Shown here: piece by piece, positions 8,953 through 17,720 of the stretch
How the letters are laid out: the number at the start of each line of letters is the position of its first letter
Position numbering within the stretch: position 1 is the stretch's first letter
Source: CAZJPD01 sp964547795
GTDB lineage: Bacteria; Pseudomonadota; Alphaproteobacteria; Rickettsiales; Midichloriaceae
Length of the DNA: 37,462 nt
Direction: 5' to 3'
Assembly (NCBI GenBank): GCA_964547795.1
Contig: CAZJPD010000003.1
Coordinates: 1 to 37,462 of the forward strand
Made by a program: the position numbers and the translations under genes
Notes under the pieces: generated by a model
Seen by the model: only the letters and a program-made list of their open reading frames with translations
Database searches by the model: none
What the model was told of the DNA's origin: nothing

Positions 8953-9516
8953 TCATTTTGCCCTTTCTAAGTATTTTAATTCTTTTATGTCTACTACAAT
9001 TTTATCTCCTTCATTGATAAATGGAGGGACCATAATTCTTGCATTATTTTCTAAAATTGCTGGTTTGTATGAAGAAGCTGACGTTTGTCCTTTCACTACT
9101 GCCTCACATTCCTTGACAATCACTTCAGCTGTGGAAGGCAAGGATGCCACTAATGGGTCATTGTCATGCACTTCTAACATTATATTCATTCCTTCTTTTA
9201 AAAAGGATGTTTGGTCTCCTAACAGGAGCTTAGGAATAGCTTTCTGTTCATAGGTTTCCTGATCCATTAAAACCAAATTATCACCCTCTGCATATAGAAA
9301 TTGATAAATCTGCTGATCTAGCCGTATTTTCTCTATATCCTCAGCACTTCTGAATCTGTGGTTTATTTTTGTGCCCACCTTTATATCCTTCATTTCCACC
9401 TGGATATAAGCACCACCCTTGCCAGGTTTTATATGTATAGTTTTTGAAACCACTAGGTATTTATTATCATGGAATATAACATTACCTACCCTGATGTCAT
9501 TAGCACTAACTTTCAT
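8953..9516 (-). CDS. efp: Translation elongation factor P
   Basis: EF-P binds next to the ribosomal E site and relieves stalling at polyproline stretches. The 187-residue protein has the normal three-domain length. The tip loop HIKPGKGGAYIQ carries lysine 33, equivalent to the lysine that is beta-lysylated in many proteobacteria. No modification enzyme gene (epmA, epmB or earP) is in this window. The gene is on the same strand as truB, 91 bases upstream of it. Confidence 0.97.
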   Translation of the reverse strand: MKVSANDIRVGNVIFHDNKYLVVSKTIHIKPGKGGAYIQVEMKDIKVGTKINHRFRSAEDIEKIRLDQQIYQFLYAEGDNLVLMDQETYEQKAIPKLLLGDQTSFLKEGMNIMLEVHDNDPLVASLPSTAEVIVKECEAVVKGQTSASSYKPAILENNARIMVPPFINEGDKIVVDIKELKYLERAK

Positions 9517-9569
9517 TTTATAGCAGCAGAATAATTTCGTTACCTTCTAACATAGAATCAACAAACATA

Positions 9570-10496
9570 CTATATTTTGCTTTTTAAATTTTCTATGATG
9601 ATGGAAAAAGTAATAGAACAAGTTATAAACGATAGTATCACCAGAATTGAGACATAATTAGAAAAGTGTATTCCAAAAAATCCTAAGATCATTTTGATTC
9701 CTATATATATCAGCATATAACCAATTCCATGCTTCAAATATTTGAATTTTTGGATTGCATTTGCTATAACAAAATACATAGACCTTAGTCCTAACACAGC
9801 TAAAATATTGGAACTAAATGCTATAAATGGCTCTTTGGTTATAGCGAGGACTGCAGGGGCAGAATCTAAGGCAAATATGATGTCGGCTTTTTCAATTATC
9901 AATAATGCAAGCGTAAGTGAAGTAATAAATAATTTGCCATTTTTACGATAGAACAAACTTCCATCCTTCATATCTTCGCTATAGTTAAAATACTTTTTAG
10001 CAATTTTTATCAAAAAGTTATTTTCTATAGCTGTGGAATTTGTAGCACCCATCAAAGGAAGCTTATATCCACTATATATTAGCAATATGCCAAATGGCAC
10101 AAATAACCATTCAAACATGTGAATGATATATATACCAAAAGTAATCATAATTAACCTGAATATTATTGCTCCTAAAACACCTAAGAAAAGCACTTTATGT
10201 TGATATTTTAAGTCTATGTTGAAATACTCAAATATCATTATGAAAACGAATATATTATCGATGCTTAAAGATAGCTCAACGCAGTATACTGTTATAAACT
10301 CAACAGTTATATCCAATCCTGCATGAAAATATATTGCACTTCCTATAACTACTGCCAACATCATCCATAACAGTGATAATGACAATGCATTTGCAATGCT
10401 TAACTTTTTTGAATTCCGCAGAGAAACTCCTAAGTCAATAAATATTGATAACACCAAGATTGATATTAATAGAATCCAGTAATAGTTTGGGAACAT
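9570..10496 (-). CDS. TerC/Alx family integral membrane protein
   Basis: This 308-residue protein has about eight to nine hydrophobic segments and the hallmarks of the TerC family: ELSLSIDNIFVF with the conserved acidic residues in the membrane, and FALDSAPAVLAITKEPFI, followed by NILAVLGLRSMYF. TerC/Alx proteins have been linked to tellurite resistance and, in E. coli and Bacillus, to manganese export. The metal role here is inference from the family. The gene follows dnaK on the same strand after about 85 bases. It takes the place next to dnaK often held by dnaJ, which is not in this window. Confidence 0.92.
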   Translation of the reverse strand: MFPNYYWILLISILVLSIFIDLGVSLRNSKKLSIANALSLSLLWMMLAVVIGSAIYFHAGLDITVEFITVYCVELSLSIDNIFVFIMIFEYFNIDLKYQHKVLFLGVLGAIIFRLIMITFGIYIIHMFEWLFVPFGILLIYSGYKLPLMGATNSTAIENNFLIKIAKKYFNYSEDMKDGSLFYRKNGKLFITSLTLALLIIEKADIIFALDSAPAVLAITKEPFIAFSSNILAVLGLRSMYFVIANAIQKFKYLKHGIGYMLIYIGIKMILGFFGIHFSNYVSILVILSFITCSITFSIIIENLKSKI

Positions 10497-10581
10497 AAAA
10501 GGTTAGTTGCTATAAATACACAAAATTTATAAAGCTACCCATATCTGTAATCTTAACGACTAACTTCATTAAGTTGCAACA

Positions 10582-12510
10582 CTATTTAGAGTCTTTATTT
10601 TCCTCATCTTTTACTTCTTCATATTCAGCATCTACGACATCTTCTTCTTTAGTATCGGAGGAGGAAGAAGTTGCTTCTTCTGTTCCTTGACCTGCTTCAG
10701 CGTTTTGCCCATCACTATAAACCTGCTGTCCTATTTTCATAGAAGCTTGTGTTAGCATTTCGACCTTGCTATTAATATCATCAACATTTTCCGCTTCCAT
10801 AGCTACTTTTAAATCTTTGATAATGTTTTCCACCTCATCTTTATCTGCTTGAGAAATTTTGTCCCCAAATTCTTTTAAGTTGTTTTCTGTGGAATATATC
10901 AAGGAATCAGCTTTATTCTTTGCTTCAATCAACAGTTTCTTTTCCTCATCTTGGCTTGCATGCTCTTCAGCATCCTTTACCATTTGTTTGATTTCCTCAT
11001 CGGACAACCCACCTGAAGATTGAATTATGATCTTTTGTTCTTTTCCAGTTCCCTTATCTTTAGCTGAAACATGGAGTATGCCATTAGCATCAACATCAAA
11101 AGTGACTTCAATTTGTGGTAACCCTCTAGGAGCTGGAGGAATACCTTCAAGATTGAATTGTCCAAGTAATTTATTATCTGTTGCCATCTTTCTTTCTCCC
11201 TGAAACACTCTTATGGTAACAGCAGACTGGTTGTCCTGAGCGGTTGAGAAAATCTGGCTTTTCTTAGTTGGTATTGTACTATTTCTTTCAATTAGAGGTG
11301 TCAATACTCCACCTAAGGTTTCTATACCAATCGTTAATGGTGTTACATCAAGTAATACTACATCTTTCATATCGCCACTTAATACAGCTCCCTGTACAGC
11401 AGCACCAATTGCAACAACTTCATCGGGATTTACACCCTTATGTGGTTCTTTACCAAAAAACTCCTTTACCCTTTCCATCACCTTTGGCATTCTTGTCATG
11501 CCACCAACCAGTACTACGTCATCAATTTTAGAAGCAGATAAGCCAGCATCTTTTAGTGCTTTTTTACAAGGTTCAATGCTTCTAGTGATTAAATCATCTA
11601 CTAAGCTTTCAAATTTTGCCCTTGTAATCTTTATATTCAAGTGTTTAGGACCAGAGGCATCTGCGGTAATATATGGAAGGTTGATGTCTGTTTCCGTAGC
11701 ACTGGAAAGCTCAATTTTTGCTTTCTCTGCTGCTTCTTTTAATCTCTGCAATGCAAGTGGGTCTTTCATCAAATCAACACCACTAGTTTTTTTAAATTCT
11801 TCACACAAATATTGCAACAATCTTAAATCAAAGTCCTCTCCTCCTAAGAAGGTATTGCCATTGGTAGATTTTACCTCAAATATCCCATCTCCTATTTCAA
11901 GAATTGAAACGTCAAAAGTTCCACCCCCCAGATCATATACAGCAATTACTTTGCTCTCTGATTTATCCAATCCATAAGCAAGAGCAGCTGCTGTTGGCTC
12001 ATTGATAATCCTTAAGACATCGAGACCTGCTATCTTACCAGCATCTTTAGTTGCCTGTCTTTGAGAATCATTGAAATACGCTGGTACTGTAATTACAGCT
12101 TTAGTAACTTTTTCACCTAAATATTCTTCTGCGGTTTCTTTCATTTTCTGTAAAATCATCGCACTAATCTGGCTAGGTGCATATTTTTCATTCTTTATTT
12201 GTACCCATGCATCTTTATTTTTTGCCCCAACTATTTGATATGAAACTTTTTTTGCTAACTCCTTAGTTTTTGCATCTGAAAATTTTCGTCCTATTAACCT
12301 CTTTACTGCAAAGATAGTGTTTTTAGGATTTGTAACGGCCTGCCTTTTTGCTGATTGCCCAACAAGTTTTTCACCCTTATCAGTAAAAGCCACTATTGAG
12401 GGAGTTGTTCTCGTACCTTCTGAATTTTCAATAACTTTAGGATTTTTCCCATCCATGATAGATACACACGAATTAGTGGTACCTAAATCTATGCCTATTG
12501 TTCTACTCAT
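10582..12510 (-). CDS. dnaK: Chaperone protein DnaK (Hsp70)
   Basis: DnaK is the ATP-driven Hsp70 chaperone working with DnaJ and GrpE in the cytoplasm. The 642-residue length is normal. The nucleotide-binding domain starts MSRTIGIDLGTTNS and contains the phosphate loop AVYDLGGGTFDVSIL and the adenosine motif VVLVGGMTRMPKV. The linker VVLLDVTPLTIGIETLGG leads into the substrate-binding domain. The lid ends in the acidic tail DAEYEEVKDEENKDSK. No grpE or dnaJ is adjacent. A promoter-like pair of boxes lies just upstream. Confidence 0.98.
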   Translation of the reverse strand: MSRTIGIDLGTTNSCVSIMDGKNPKVIENSEGTRTTPSIVAFTDKGEKLVGQSAKRQAVTNPKNTIFAVKRLIGRKFSDAKTKELAKKVSYQIVGAKNKDAWVQIKNEKYAPSQISAMILQKMKETAEEYLGEKVTKAVITVPAYFNDSQRQATKDAGKIAGLDVLRIINEPTAAALAYGLDKSESKVIAVYDLGGGTFDVSILEIGDGIFEVKSTNGNTFLGGEDFDLRLLQYLCEEFKKTSGVDLMKDPLALQRLKEAAEKAKIELSSATETDINLPYITADASGPKHLNIKITRAKFESLVDDLITRSIEPCKKALKDAGLSASKIDDVVLVGGMTRMPKVMERVKEFFGKEPHKGVNPDEVVAIGAAVQGAVLSGDMKDVVLLDVTPLTIGIETLGGVLTPLIERNSTIPTKKSQIFSTAQDNQSAVTIRVFQGERKMATDNKLLGQFNLEGIPPAPRGLPQIEVTFDVDANGILHVSAKDKGTGKEQKIIIQSSGGLSDEEIKQMVKDAEEHASQDEEKKLLIEAKNKADSLIYSTENNLKEFGDKISQADKDEVENIIKDLKVAMEAENVDDINSKVEMLTQASMKIGQQVYSDGQNAEAGQGTEEATSSSSDTKEEDVVDAEYEEVKDEENKDSK

Positions 12511-12541
12511 TGTACCAAGAATTAATTATTCCTTAGCAACC

Positions 12542-12569
12542 TATATAGTGGTAAATTTTTTTAGAACAA
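12542..12569 (-). promoter_or_regulatory. Candidate dnaK promoter
   Basis: On the minus strand TTGTTC (12569-12564) is separated by 16 bases from TATATA (12547-12542), about 30 bases before the dnaK start. The same stretch also loosely resembles a heat-shock sigma-32 site (CTTGTTC, 12 bases, CCACTAT). The -35 box is weak in either reading. It overlaps the spacer after the MFS gene. Confidence 0.35.
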
Positions 12570-12571
12570 GA

Positions 12572-13819
12572 TTATGCAATAATTTTTTTCTTTCTTTTCT
12601 CTATATACGCTAAACTCATATAACCCACAGTTGCTATCATCAGACTGATAGGTATAACAAGTAGGGCGTAATAAAAATTATCAGCACTGTATAGCGGAGT
12701 GCCAATATCATTGCGATCCCCATTCCACAAATATTGTAATATTTTGCCAATACCTCTATGAGTAAAATAGCCAAAGCCCATCATTATCATATTTGCTACC
12801 GCTGAAATAAACGTTCCATGCTCAATAATAACAATGGCAACAGATTTCGCTATTACGATGAGCTGATAAGCACAAAAGAGCCCCATTACAAGAAATATAC
12901 ATCTTAAAATCATAACATTTTCCGCTATACCCATCAATAACAGCATAAAGCAAACAAGCATAGAAACTGCACTTACAATTAGTAATCCATAATAAGATTT
13001 TGTTTTTTCAAAAATATATCCCATGACTACAAGACCAATTGCCATACCCACATATACTAACTGAGTAACATCACCAGCTTCTTCATTGGTCAACCCATAC
13101 GCTATTTTTAAATACTGGTTACTCCATGCATCTGCAAATCCCTCTAAAGGTCCTATCATTAAACCACCTAAAGCACCTACAACAAGTACTATCTTGTTAG
13201 AAAATAGGTACTTAAAATCATTTATAACTACTTTGAAATTGAATTCCTCTTCTGATTTGGTGTTTGGAATAATAAAATAGCTGAAAACAGTTAATGCCAT
13301 ACCAAACCATAATATATAGTTCAATGCTTCTACCCAACCCAAGTATGAAATAAATCTAGATAAAGGACCACTACCAAATACTGCTCCTAATAATCCAAGT
13401 GTTACCATCCAACCTAACATTCTAGGAAATTTTTCCTCACCGAAGCACAACCGCAATAGTTTAAATGCACCTACTGCAGCACCAGCTGATCCAAACCCTA
13501 TTAATAGCCGACCATACGTAGTAATTACAAAATTATCGACATAAACTAAAGGAGCAAAGCCAATTACAGCTAAAACCACACATAAAGGCACTACTTTTTT
13601 TGCACTGAAGTGATCCAATATTATCCCCAAAGGTATATGTATCACAACATAACTTACGTAGTAAATGCCTGCAAAATGACCTACTTCATCGGCATTGATC
13701 TGATATTTGTTCATAATATCTTCCATTATGACATTTGGAATAATCCTTATGACAAATTGATACGCATAAAACAATGCTAAAACTAACCATGTAGACCACG
13801 CTACTAATAATGAAGGCAT
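12572..13819 (-). CDS. Major facilitator superfamily transporter
   Basis: This 415-residue protein has about twelve hydrophobic segments. The loop after segment 2 (GIILDHFSAKKVVPL) matches the MFS motif A (G-x-x-x-D-x-x-x-x-K/R), followed by GRLLIGFGSAGAAVGAFKLL, which fits the fourth segment. It resembles the many ProP/sugar-phosphate-like MFS permeases of Rickettsiales. The substrate cannot be told from sequence; metabolite exchange with the host is a reasonable inference. It lies 61 bases upstream of dnaK on the same strand. Confidence 0.88.
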   Translation of the reverse strand: MPSLLVAWSTWLVLALFYAYQFVIRIIPNVIMEDIMNKYQINADEVGHFAGIYYVSYVVIHIPLGIILDHFSAKKVVPLCVVLAVIGFAPLVYVDNFVITTYGRLLIGFGSAGAAVGAFKLLRLCFGEEKFPRMLGWMVTLGLLGAVFGSGPLSRFISYLGWVEALNYILWFGMALTVFSYFIIPNTKSEEEFNFKVVINDFKYLFSNKIVLVVGALGGLMIGPLEGFADAWSNQYLKIAYGLTNEEAGDVTQLVYVGMAIGLVVMGYIFEKTKSYYGLLIVSAVSMLVCFMLLLMGIAENVMILRCIFLVMGLFCAYQLIVIAKSVAIVIIEHGTFISAVANMIMMGFGYFTHRGIGKILQYLWNGDRNDIGTPLYSADNFYYALLVIPISLMIATVGYMSLAYIEKRKKKIIA

Positions 13820-13875
13820 TTTTCAATAATTTCAAAGTTCATTTGCGATATGATAAGTGTTTTTTTCAATAACTC

Positions 13876-13892
13876 AAGTAATACTTTACTTT
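13876..13892. repeat. Short dispersed repeat, second copy near 2088-2104
   Basis: TAATACTTTACTTTTTA occurs here upstream of ppa and again at 2088-2104, just after ubiA. If five bases are skipped in the first copy, the similarity runs on through TAGAT. Its meaning is unknown; it may be a trace of a small repeat. Confidence 0.3.
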
Positions 13893-13927
13893 TTATAGAT
13901 TAGTTGCTAGCTATCATATAGAGAGTA

Positions 13928-14482
13928 ATGGAGTATAAATATATCATGAACTACTTTAATATTACAATCGGGAAAAATGCACCAGAGGAAGTGAATGTCA
14001 TGATAGAAATATCCATGAATGCAGGACCAATAAAGTACGAATTCAATAAAGAAATGGGGGCAATGGTCGTTGATAGGTTCATGCACGCCAGTATGCAATA
14101 CCCCTGCAACTATGGCTTTATACCACATACGTTATCTGGAGATGGTGATCCAGTTGATGTACTGGTTTACACTAATCACCCTATTACATCAAACTCAGTT
14201 ATAGCTGTAAAACCTATAGGTGTTCTGTTGACAGAAGACGAGAAGGGTAAAGATGAGAAGATTTTGGCAGTTCCCACAACGAAAATTGATCCATATTTTG
14301 CAGAAGTTCAAAACCATACTGACCTACCTGACATTTTGCTAAAGAAAATAGTACATTTTTTTGAAAGGTATAAAGACCTTGAGCCTGGTAAGTGGGTCAA
14401 AGTTCATGGTTGGAAAGATTCTGAGTATGCCTGTCAGGTAATTCAAGCTGCTATTGATAAGTATAATAATGAAGGTGCTTAA
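13928..14482 (+). CDS. ppa: Inorganic pyrophosphatase
   Basis: This is a family I soluble pyrophosphatase that hydrolyses PPi to drive biosynthesis. The conserved residues are present: GPIKYEFNKEMGAMVVDRF (substrate-binding Lys, Glu and Arg), YPCNYGFIP, and the metal-binding aspartates in SGDGDPVDVL. The final part KWVKVHGW is also typical. The full frame gives 184 residues. A second ATG at 13946 (MNYFNITIGKN) would give 178, closer to rickettsial homologues; GAGAG sits very close to the first ATG and GGAG 12 bases before the second, so the start is uncertain. trhO follows after three bases and is likely co-transcribed. Confidence 0.96.
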   Translation: MEYKYIMNYFNITIGKNAPEEVNVMIEISMNAGPIKYEFNKEMGAMVVDRFMHASMQYPCNYGFIPHTLSGDGDPVDVLVYTNHPITSNSVIAVKPIGVLLTEDEKGKDEKILAVPTTKIDPYFAEVQNHTDLPDILLKKIVHFFERYKDLEPGKWVKVHGWKDSEYACQVIQAAIDKYNNEGA

Positions 14483-14485
14483 GCT

Positions 14486-15196
14486 ATGCCTGCATATTTC
14501 ATTATTTCCTTTTACAGATTTGTAAATGTTAAAAATGTGGATTCTCTGAAAATAGAATTGCTAGAATTTTGCAATAAATGCAAAATCAAAGGAACAATAA
14601 TTCTTGCTGAAGAAGGTATAAATGCAACTTTGGCTGGAAGCAATGAGGCAATAAAGAAATTTTGTGATTTCCCCCAGAGTTATGAGATTTTTTCCGATAT
14701 TAACTTTAAGGAAAGCTTTTCAGATTTACCTCCTTTCCAAAAAATGAAGGTAAGAATAAAAGAAGAAATAGTTACATTTAAGGTAAAAAATTTAGATATG
14801 TCCAAAAGAGGAGATTATCTAAACTCTAAAGAATGGGATGAATTGATTAAACAAGACAATACTATTTTAATAGATACAAGAAACTATTATGAGTATGCAA
14901 TAGGGACGTTTAAAGGAGCAGTAAATCCGCATATTCATCATTTTACCGAATTAGCAACTTGGCTAGATGGTAATCTAAAAGAAGAAGATAAAAAGAAAAA
15001 CATTGCAATGTTTTGTACAGGAGGTATTAGATGTGAAAAATCAACTGCTTATTTAAAGCAGAAAGGGTTTAAAAAAGTGTATCACTTAAAAGATGGGATC
15101 ATAAAGTATATTGATGACAATAAGGATAATCCCAATTCTTCTTGGAAAGGAAAGTGTTTCGTTTTTGATGATAGAATCACTTATTCTAAAATTTGA
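14486..15196 (+). CDS. trhO: tRNA uridine(34) hydroxylase TrhO (rhodanese domain)
   Basis: TrhO (YceA) uses oxygen to make 5-hydroxyuridine at wobble position 34 of tRNA. The 236-residue protein has an N-terminal acylphosphatase-like domain (GTIILAEEGINATLAGS) and a rhodanese domain with the active-site loop MFCTGGIRCEKS (C177, C183). It is shorter than the E. coli protein (about 350 residues) and lacks the long C-terminal extension, as in other alphaproteobacteria. It is translated three bases after ppa. The methyltransferase at 90-746 could be the next enzyme in the same wobble modification. Confidence 0.92.
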   Translation: MPAYFIISFYRFVNVKNVDSLKIELLEFCNKCKIKGTIILAEEGINATLAGSNEAIKKFCDFPQSYEIFSDINFKESFSDLPPFQKMKVRIKEEIVTFKVKNLDMSKRGDYLNSKEWDELIKQDNTILIDTRNYYEYAIGTFKGAVNPHIHHFTELATWLDGNLKEEDKKKNIAMFCTGGIRCEKSTAYLKQKGFKKVYHLKDGIIKYIDDNKDNPNSSWKGKCFVFDDRITYSKI

Positions 15197-15239
15197 TAAC
15201 TAAATTTCAATTAATTTTTATATGATGATAATATCTTAT

Positions 15240-15983
15240 CTATCTTTGGGCAACATTTCCAGAATTTTTCAAACATCCTATCAGAAAGTTCCTAACTTTA
15301 GGAAGTTTTAGGTGATGTGGAGAAAAAAGGTATTTCTCAACAAAGTAACCTATAATATTTAAGGCGACGATCATATCCTTTGCACATACCTTTGTATTAT
15401 CGTCAGTTAAAAATTTTGGTAACTCAAATAGCCTATCCTTATATTTTTCTCCAACCTCTTCTGTTACCGCATTACCAGTCCTTGGCGAAACATACTTTAT
15501 CTTATCCGTGCTATTGGTCACTGCACATTTTGACCAATCCAAACCATAACCACAACTATTTAATAACTTTGCTTCAAAATGAATGTACGCTTTATAATTT
15601 TCGGTTATATCTTCGTTAGAACAAATATTATACAACAAATCTTCTGTCTCGGTAAATGCTGATTTATTTATTTCTCGTTCCTTAAGAATAGCTTCTAGCA
15701 TACATATTGCAGAATTTAAAATAGCAACTTTATTACTTTCAAACATTACCTGCGGTAAAGTATAGTGTAAAACCTCAAGTTTTAGATATCCAAGTTGTTC
15801 GTTTAGCCGTGCTTTCCAATAGAATAATGCTATATTGCCCGGAATTGTTTCATTTTTTTTCTTATTAACCCTAACTAACCCTGAAATGATACCATGATTT
15901 TCTGAAAAGCATTTAACGATCAAAAATTTTTCTTGAAAAGGAGTAGAAGAAATTATAATACCTTTGTCCTTGATTTCAATCAT
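15240..15983 (-). CDS. recO: DNA repair protein RecO
   Basis: RecO helps load RecA onto SSB-coated single-stranded DNA in the RecFOR pathway. The 247-residue protein has the N-terminal OB-fold (KGIIISSTPFQEKFLIVKCFSENHGI, then GLVRVNKK) and a helical C-terminal domain. The SCGYGLDWSKC region contains Cys residues typical of the family. It starts two bases after glpX ends, so the two form an operon. It converges with trhO. Confidence 0.92.
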   Translation of the reverse strand: MIEIKDKGIIISSTPFQEKFLIVKCFSENHGIISGLVRVNKKKNETIPGNIALFYWKARLNEQLGYLKLEVLHYTLPQVMFESNKVAILNSAICMLEAILKEREINKSAFTETEDLLYNICSNEDITENYKAYIHFEAKLLNSCGYGLDWSKCAVTNSTDKIKYVSPRTGNAVTEEVGEKYKDRLFELPKFLTDDNTKVCAKDMIVALNIIGYFVEKYLFSPHHLKLPKVRNFLIGCLKNSGNVAQR

Positions 15984-15985
15984 GC

Positions 15986-16921
15986 CTAATATCTACTAGT
16001 TTTAATTTTAAAAGTTTTCTTTTGTGCAGAACTCATTAACAAAGTTTCCGTTACAAATTTTTTGTTATAATGCTTTTTTACCCCTTCAACCAATAATCCA
16101 TCAGTAATACCAGTCGCTGAGAATATCACATTATCGCTCACTAATTCATCGATATTATATATTCTCTTAATATCATTTATACCCATTTCTTTAGCCCGCA
16201 GTATTTGTTCATCATCACTAAAAACTAATCTTGTTTGCATTTGACCACCGATACATTTTAACGCAGAGGCAGCAAGCACTCCTTCTGGTGCTCCACCAGT
16301 TCCAAGGTACATATCCACCTCATTATCTGGGATTGAGGTGGCAATAACAGCTGAGATGTCACCGTCTCCTATCAATTTTATTTTTGCACCTAGTTTCCTA
16401 ATTTCGCTAATTGTCTCTTCATGTCTCTTCCTGTTTAACATCATGATTATTAATTCTTCAGTAGTACATTTTTTGTAATTAGCAAGGTTTGTGAGATTTT
16501 CTCGTACACCGCTGCTTATATTGATGATACCATCAGGGAATCCAGCACCAATTGCTATTTTTTCCATATAAATATCAGGAGCATTTAAAAAAGAACCCTT
16601 TGTACTGAATGCCATAACAGCCATAGCTCCATGATCTGCCCTTGCACAAATAGAAGTTCCTTCGAGTGGATCAACTGCTATCTCTATCTGCTCCTTACCA
16701 ATACCGACCTTTTCACCTATATAAAGCATTGGAGCTTTATCCCTTTCCCCCTCACCCATTACTATTTCTCCATCTATGGCAATTTTGTTTAGTTCTTTCC
16801 TCATCACATCAACAGCTGATTTGTCTGCAGAAACATCATTACCTTTGCCAATCCAATTGTAACAAGCAATAGCTGTAGATTCTGTTATTTTTAGAATGTC
16901 AAATAACCACTTATCTATCAT
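15986..16921 (-). CDS. glpX: Fructose-1,6-bisphosphatase class II
   Basis: GlpX dephosphorylates fructose-1,6-bisphosphate in gluconeogenesis. Motifs in order: TESTAIACYNWIGKGN, DGEIVMGEGERDKAPMLYIG (metal-binding acids), AVDPLEGT, LNAPDIYMEKI, GDGDISAVIATSIP, GTGGAPEGVLAASA and DNVIFSATGITDG. I place the start at the ATG at 16921 (311 residues). A longer frame begins at 16966, but its extra 15 residues are not family-like and lie on top of the candidate promoter. recO follows after two bases. The gene is present in Anaplasmataceae and absent from Rickettsia to my knowledge, which helps place the organism. Confidence 0.95.
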   Translation of the reverse strand: MIDKWLFDILKITESTAIACYNWIGKGNDVSADKSAVDVMRKELNKIAIDGEIVMGEGERDKAPMLYIGEKVGIGKEQIEIAVDPLEGTSICARADHGAMAVMAFSTKGSFLNAPDIYMEKIAIGAGFPDGIINISSGVRENLTNLANYKKCTTEELIIMMLNRKRHEETISEIRKLGAKIKLIGDGDISAVIATSIPDNEVDMYLGTGGAPEGVLAASALKCIGGQMQTRLVFSDDEQILRAKEMGINDIKRIYNIDELVSDNVIFSATGITDGLLVEGVKKHYNKKFVTETLLMSSAQKKTFKIKTSRY

Positions 16922-16950
16922 GAAGACTTTTAAGAAAAGTTCTAACCTTG

Positions 16951-16988
16951 ATATTAACATTGACAATTATATGTGTCAAAACGACAAT
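16951..16988. promoter_or_regulatory. Interleaved divergent promoters for glpX-recO and rpe
   Basis: On the plus strand TTGACA (16960-16965), 17 bases and GACAAT (16983-16988) point to rpe. On the minus strand TTGACA (16979-16974), 17 bases and TAATAT (16956-16951) point to glpX. The two perfect -35 boxes are inverted copies separated by only eight bases, so polymerase could probably occupy only one promoter at a time. Both predicted start points lie 5' of the start codons chosen here. Confidence 0.5.
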
Positions 16989-17012
16989 ATGGAAAAACTA
17001 TAACTAAACGTT

Positions 17013-17672
17013 GTGAAACAAAATAAAATATCAGCATCGATCCTTGCAGCAAATTTTTCTAAACTTGCTGAAGAAATACAGTATGTGAATAGTGCTGGAG
17101 TTGATGCGTTGCATTTAGATATCATGGACGGAAATTTTGTTCCAAACATTAGTTTTGGCTCGAATATTGTAAAAGCTGTAAGAAGAGAGACAAAATTACC
17201 TTTGAAAACTCATCTTATGGTAAGTGAGCCGGAAAAACATATTGATGACTTTGTGAATGCTGGGAGTGATATGATTATCTTTTATTATGAAGCAACAAAG
17301 CACCATGATCGCTTGATTGATTATATAAAAGGGCTTGGTATTAAGGTGGGTATCTCAATCGTACCATCCACTCCTGAATCTGTTCTTAGGTATATTTACC
17401 ATAAACTGAATGAGATATTGGTGATGACTGTAAATCCAGGATTTGGAGGGCAGGGCTTTATTGATAGCCAGCTTAAAAAAATTCAAAGTATTTCAAACAT
17501 GACAAAAGATTTGGATGATTTAGATATAGGTGTGGACGGAGGAATAAATCCAAAAACAATGAAAAAATGTGCTGAACATGGTGCTAACCTAGCAATCGCA
17601 GGGGGTTATATTTTTGAAGGAGAAGACTATAAGCATAATGTTAGACTACTTAAAGAAAGCTTTTATGATTAA
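17013..17672 (+). CDS. rpe: Ribulose-phosphate 3-epimerase
   Basis: This 219-residue TIM-barrel enzyme interconverts ribulose-5-phosphate and xylulose-5-phosphate in the pentose phosphate pathway. Family motifs are ASILAANFSKLAEE, HLDIMDGNFVPNISFG (metal ligands), LKTHLMV, MTVNPGFGGQGFI and the phosphate-binding VDGGI...GGYIFEG. The start is GTG at 17013, the only start codon that fits the family N-terminus (KISASILAANF). The stretch GISIVPSTPES differs slightly from the usual GxxLNPxTP. It is divergent from glpX and converges with addA. Confidence 0.95.
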   Translation: MKQNKISASILAANFSKLAEEIQYVNSAGVDALHLDIMDGNFVPNISFGSNIVKAVRRETKLPLKTHLMVSEPEKHIDDFVNAGSDMIIFYYEATKHHDRLIDYIKGLGIKVGISIVPSTPESVLRYIYHKLNEILVMTVNPGFGGQGFIDSQLKKIQSISNMTKDLDDLDIGVDGGINPKTMKKCAEHGANLAIAGGYIFEGEDYKHNVRLLKESFYD

Positions 17673-17697
17673 TTGCCATAATTATTTAAATTTATAT

Positions 17698-17720
17698 GTC
17701 AATTCATTATGATAATTGAC
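17698..17720. terminator. Hairpin between rpe and addA, likely bidirectional terminator
   Basis: GTCAATT (17698-17704) and AATTGAC (17714-17720) form a 7-bp stem with a 9-base loop. On the rpe side a TTTTTT run follows after six bases. On the other strand the hairpin begins at the addA stop codon. Nearly the same sequence follows pnp at 5356-5377. Confidence 0.5.

Noticed and set aside
16922..16966. Longer GlpX start at 16966
   Set aside because: The extra 15 residues do not fit the family and would place the start codon inside the predicted glpX promoter.
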